From Planctomycetota bacterium (GTDB taxonomy: Bacteria > Planctomycetota > B143-G9): a DNA stretch of 8,439 nt. The stretch spans positions 1 to 8,439 of the forward strand of contig QNBY01000038.1 of assembly GCA_003644275.1 (NCBI GenBank), in the 5' to 3' direction. The notes beneath the pieces are model-generated. The model saw only the letters and a program-made list of their open reading frames with translations, was not told the DNA's origin and ran no database searches. Within the stretch, counting starts at the first letter, position 1, and each line of letters starts with the position of its first letter. The position numbers were made by a program, and so were the translations under genes. Of this stretch, positions 6,306-8,439 are shown in pieces.

Positions 6306-7670
6306 ATGAAGAGAGTCGTTCTTACGGCGGCGGCCGCGGGACTGTCGGCGGCGCTGGCCGCGGGCGCGGCGCTGGCGATATTCGCGGACGCGTTGCGGCC
6401 GCGGGCCGCGGGGATCGAGGCGAGGCTCGTGAAGGCGGTGGAGAAGGTGCTTCCCTCGACGGTGAGCATACACCTGCGCGAGGAGAGGCCCGCGCCGCTG
6501 TTTTTGGAGGAGCTCTCCCGGCTGCTGGAGGGACGGCGGTTCCACACGGCGGCGGGGGTGGCGGTGCGCGAGGGGGGATACGTGCTCACGAACGCGCACG
6601 TGGTGAGGGAGTTCGAGGACTTCTACGTGGTTACGCGCTCCGGCAAGGTGCTGTCGGCCAAGCCGGTGGGCATGGCGGACGCCTACGACGTGGCGCTGAT
6701 AAAGGTGGAGGAGGACCTGCCGCCGGTAGAGTTTTGTCGTTTCGACAACGTGAAGGTGGGGCGTTTCGTGTTCTCTGTCGGATCACCATACGACCTTCCC
6801 TTCTCGGTGAGCGTGGGAGTGATAAGCGCGCTGCACCGTGGGCGGCTGGGGTTCTGCACGGTGGAGGACTACCTTCAGACGGACGCGGCGGTGAACCCGG
6901 GTTCGTCGGGCGGGCCGCTGTGCGACCTGGACGGGAGGCTCGTGGGGATAAACTCGGCGCTTTACAGCCTAAAGAGCGGGTCCAATGGCATCAATTTTGC
7001 TGTTCCGGTGTATCTGTTGAAGCCGCTCATTGACAAGATGATCGAGGGCCGTCCCGCGGTGGAGGTGTACCTCGGGGCGCACTTCAGGCCGCCGGACATA
7101 TCGGACCTGCAGCGGGCGCTTCTGGACGAGGCGCGGGGAGCGACGGCGTACAAGGTGTACTCGGGCTCTCCGGCCGAGGCGGCGGGGCTGAAGAAGGGCG
7201 ACGTGGTGCTGGAGATGGACGGCGAACCCGTCGCCACGCCGTGGTCGCTGCGGGCCCGGCTGCTGGTGAAGCGGCCCGGCGATACGGTGGAGTTCCTGGT
7301 CGCCCGGGGCGCGAAGAGGCTGAAGCTGAAGGTGGAGCTCTCGGCGAGGGACGAGCGGGACCCTCCGAGCCTCTACGTGGAGGCTTTGGGAATGCTCGCG
7401 GAGCGGCCGGACGACGAGACGCTGGCGCGCGCGGGAGCGGAGTTCGGCGCGGTGGTGGACTCGGCGGACTACGGCGGGACGGCGTACATGCTGGGGCTGC
7501 GGTCGGGCGACGTGATACTGGAGGTGAACGGGCGCAGGTTCCGGACGCTCTCGGAGTTCGCGGCCCTGGCGGAGGAAGCGGTCAACGGCGGAGAGATCCG
7601 GGTGCGCTACTACAGCGCGACGGATTCGATAGAGAAGGAATCTTCAACGAGAATCGGAAGGAGGCAGTGA
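6306..7670 (+). CDS. Second, divergent HtrA-family serine protease with two PDZ domains
   Basis: This 454-residue exported or membrane-anchored protease is a paralogue of the preceding HtrA. An Ala-rich signal or anchor covers residues 4-28. The triad is His98 (LTNAHVV), Asp128 (AYDVALIK) and Ser201, but the active-site motif reads NPGSSGGP instead of the usual NPGNSGGP. The loop before the protease core is compact, and [14 protein letters not shown] replaces the usual GSGF strand. Regulatory PDZ domains span about 255-345 and 372-436; the last ~18 residues look unstructured. Cys144, Cys184 and Cys206 are unusual for an exported protease. The stop codon overlaps the groES start by one base, so it is probably co-transcribed with the chaperonin genes. 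All triad residues are present, so activity is expected. The substrate is unknown. Confidence 0.92.
   Translation: MKRVVLTAAAAGLSAALAAGAALAIFADALRPRAAGIEARLVKAVEKVLPSTVSIHLREERPAPLFLEELSRLLEGRRFHTAAGVAVREGGYVLTNAHVVREFEDFYVVTRSGKVLSAKPVGMADAYDVALIKVEEDLPPVEFCRFDNVKVGRFVFSVGSPYDLPFSVSVGVISALHRGRLGFCTVEDYLQTDAAVNPGSSGGPLCDLDGRLVGINSALYSLKSGSNGINFAVPVYLLKPLIDKMIEGRPAVEVYLGAHFRPPDISDLQRALLDEARGATAYKVYSGSPAEAAGLKKGDVVLEMDGEPVATPWSLRARLLVKRPGDTVEFLVARGAKRLKLKVELSARDERDPPSLYVEALGMLAERPDDETLARAGAEFGAVVDSADYGGTAYMLGLRSGDVILEVNGRRFRTLSEFAALAEEAVNGGEIRVRYYSATDSIEKESSTRIGRRQ
6876..6901 (+). repeat. 26-bp exact repeat shared by the two HtrA genes (copy 2 of 2)
   Basis: This is identical to 5382-5407. It encodes QTDAAVNPG ahead of the catalytic serine of the second HtrA. 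Identity stops at the next codons, where this gene has GSSGGP. Confidence 0.85.
7659..7664 (+). promoter_or_regulatory. groES ribosome binding site inside the end of the second HtrA gene
   Basis: AGGAGG lies five bases before ATG 7670 and is read as the last codons of the protease. Just upstream, GATTC (7623-7627) is inverted relative to GAATC at 7638-7642, and GAATC recurs at 7651-7655. The role of these short repeats is unknown. Confidence 0.85.
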
Positions 7671-7960
7671 TGAAGCTGAATCCCTTGGGTGACAGGGTGC
7701 TCGTGAAGCGTCTTGAAGCCGAGGAGAAGACGAGAGGCGGCATAATCCTTCCCGACACCGCGAAGGAGAAGCCGAAGGAAGGCCGCGTGATGGCTGTGGG
7801 CAGCGGCAGGCTTCTCGACAACGGCCAGAGGCTCGCCCCTCAGGTGAAGGTGGGCGACCGGGTTATATTCTCCTCCTACGCCGGCACGGAAGTGAAGGTG
7901 GAGGGGGAGGAGTATCTCATCATGAGGGAAGAGGACATCCAGGCGATAATCGAGGACTGA
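7670..7960 (+). CDS. groES: Co-chaperonin GroES (Cpn10)
   Basis: This 96-residue GroES is the heptameric lid that caps GroEL during ATP-driven protein folding in the cytoplasm. The N-terminus has the classic [10 protein letters not shown] start (4-13). The mobile loop, [18 protein letters not shown] (18-35), carries the hydrophobic GGIIL contact for Gro[18 protein letters not shown] and [11 protein letters not shown] complete the beta barrel. Length is normal. The ATG overlaps the HtrA stop codon (TGATG), and groEL follows after 19 bp. I see no CIRCE inverted repeat (TTAGCACTC-N9-GAGTGCTAA) upstream of it, so HrcA control through the usual site is not supported here. Expression may depend on the promoter ahead of the protease, or on one inside the protease gene that I cannot recognise. 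Confidence 0.97.
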   Translation: MKLNPLGDRVLVKRLEAEEKTRGGIILPDTAKEKPKEGRVMAVGSGRLLDNGQRLAPQVKVGDRVIFSSYAGTEVKVEGEEYLIMREEDIQAIIED

Positions 7961-7979
7961 ATCCTCGGGAGGAGGAAAG

Positions 7980-8439
7980 ATGGCAGCGAAGAAGATACTC
8001 TACGACAGCGAGGCCCGCGAGGCGGTTCGCCGCGGGGTGAACAAGCTGGCGAAGGCCGTGAAGATAACGCTCGGCCCGCGCGGGCGGAACGTGGTCATCG
8101 AGAAGTCCTGGGGCGCGCCGACCGTGACCAAGGACGGAGTGACCGTCGCGAAGGAGATATCGCTGGAGGACGTTACGGAGAATCTGGGCGCGCAGATGGT
8201 GAAGGAAGTGGCCTCGAAGACGTCGGACGTGGCAGGCGACGGCACGACGACGGCCACGGTGATAGCGGAGGCGATATTCGAGCGCGGGCTCCGCAACGTG
8301 GTGGCCGGGGCGAACCCGATGGAGCTGAAGCGGGGGATAGAGAAGGCGGTCGAGGCCGTGGTGGAGGAGCTGAAGGAGCGCTCCATCGAGGTGACGACGA
8401 ACAAGGAGATAGAGGACGTGGCGACGGTCGCGGCGAACA
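7980..8439 (+). CDS. groEL: Chaperonin GroEL (Cpn60), N-terminal part (3' truncated by window)
   Basis: The first 153 residues of the 60-kDa chaperonin are present, and the frame is still open at the window end. It covers the equatorial ATP-binding domain and the start of the intermediate domain. Visible motifs are LGPRGRNVV (31-39), the nucleotide-binding [11 protein letters not shown] (50-60, Asp52) and GDGTTTAT (86-93, Asp87), followed by [18 protein letters not shown] four bases ahead of the ATG supports the start. It partners with the GroES encoded 19 bp upstream. Nothing in the visible part deviates from a standard housekeeping GroEL. The family's C-terminal GGM tail lies outside the window, so the number of copies in the genome and completeness cannot be judged. 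Confidence 0.97.
   Translation, partial: MAAKKILYDSEAREAVRRGVNKLAKAVKITLGPRGRNVVIEKSWGAPTVTKDGVTVAKEISLEDVTENLGAQMVKEVASKTSDVAGDGTTTATVIAEAIFERGLRNVVAGANPMELKRGIEKAVEAVVEELKERSIEVTTNKEIEDVATVAAN

Noticed and set aside
4068..6599. 843-codon open frame on the minus strand opposite the CYTH and HtrA genes
   Set aside because: It has His/Arg/Leu-rich low-complexity translation, no recognised domain and no ribosome binding site. It is a mirror of the coding strand's codon bias.
1..8439. tRNA, rRNA, CRISPR array, insertion sequence or phage-type genes
   Set aside because: No tRNA-like fold, regularly spaced repeats, terminal inverted repeats or transposase/integrase motifs were seen. The largest non-coding gaps are 56-93 bp and are described as features.

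Overview
The window is GC-rich bacterial DNA packed with genes: ten protein-coding genes, two of them cut by the window edges, and no RNA gene, mobile element or CRISPR array that I can see. Codon choice is strongly G/C-ending, but AGG (Arg) and ATA (Ile) are freely used. Two genes start at TTG, and strong GGAGG-type ribosome binding sites precede most genes. The MinD-type ATPase belongs to a family typical of anaerobes. Two membrane-targeted HtrA proteases and a groES-groEL pair fit a free-living bacterium, perhaps a diderm anaerobe. I cannot name the phylum from this evidence.

Layout. (1) 1-2093, plus strand: the end of a MinD/ferredoxin-type ATPase, an Mrp/ApbC iron-sulfur carrier ATPase and an MBL-fold hydrolase. 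They are tightly spaced and the last two overlap, so this looks like one operon. (2) 2100-4071, minus strand: a two-gene operon of an MTAP/PNP-family nucleoside phosphorylase and an MTA/SAH deaminase, overlapping by 29 bp. It converges on the first operon with 6 bp between stop codons. Together the two enzymes look like a salvage route MTA -> methylthioinosine -> hypoxanthine + methylthioribose-1-phosphate. (3) 4128-6212, plus strand: a CYTH-domain protein, then an HtrA/DegP-like protease with two PDZ domains, closed by a strong intrinsic terminator. (4) 6306-8439, plus strand: a second, divergent HtrA-like protease, groES (start overlapping the protease stop by one base) and groEL, which runs off the window. 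A consensus -10 box lies just after the terminator, ahead of the second protease.

Functionally the right half is a protein quality-control locus: two envelope proteases followed by the cytoplasmic chaperonin. The left half combines Fe-S assembly or redox ATPases with S-adenosylmethionine by-product salvage. Radical-SAM-rich anaerobes need both, but that link is my inference. The parts belong to known families. The unusual points are the htrA-groES-groEL arrangement without a visible CIRCE element and the Asn in the base-recognition segment of the phosphorylase.
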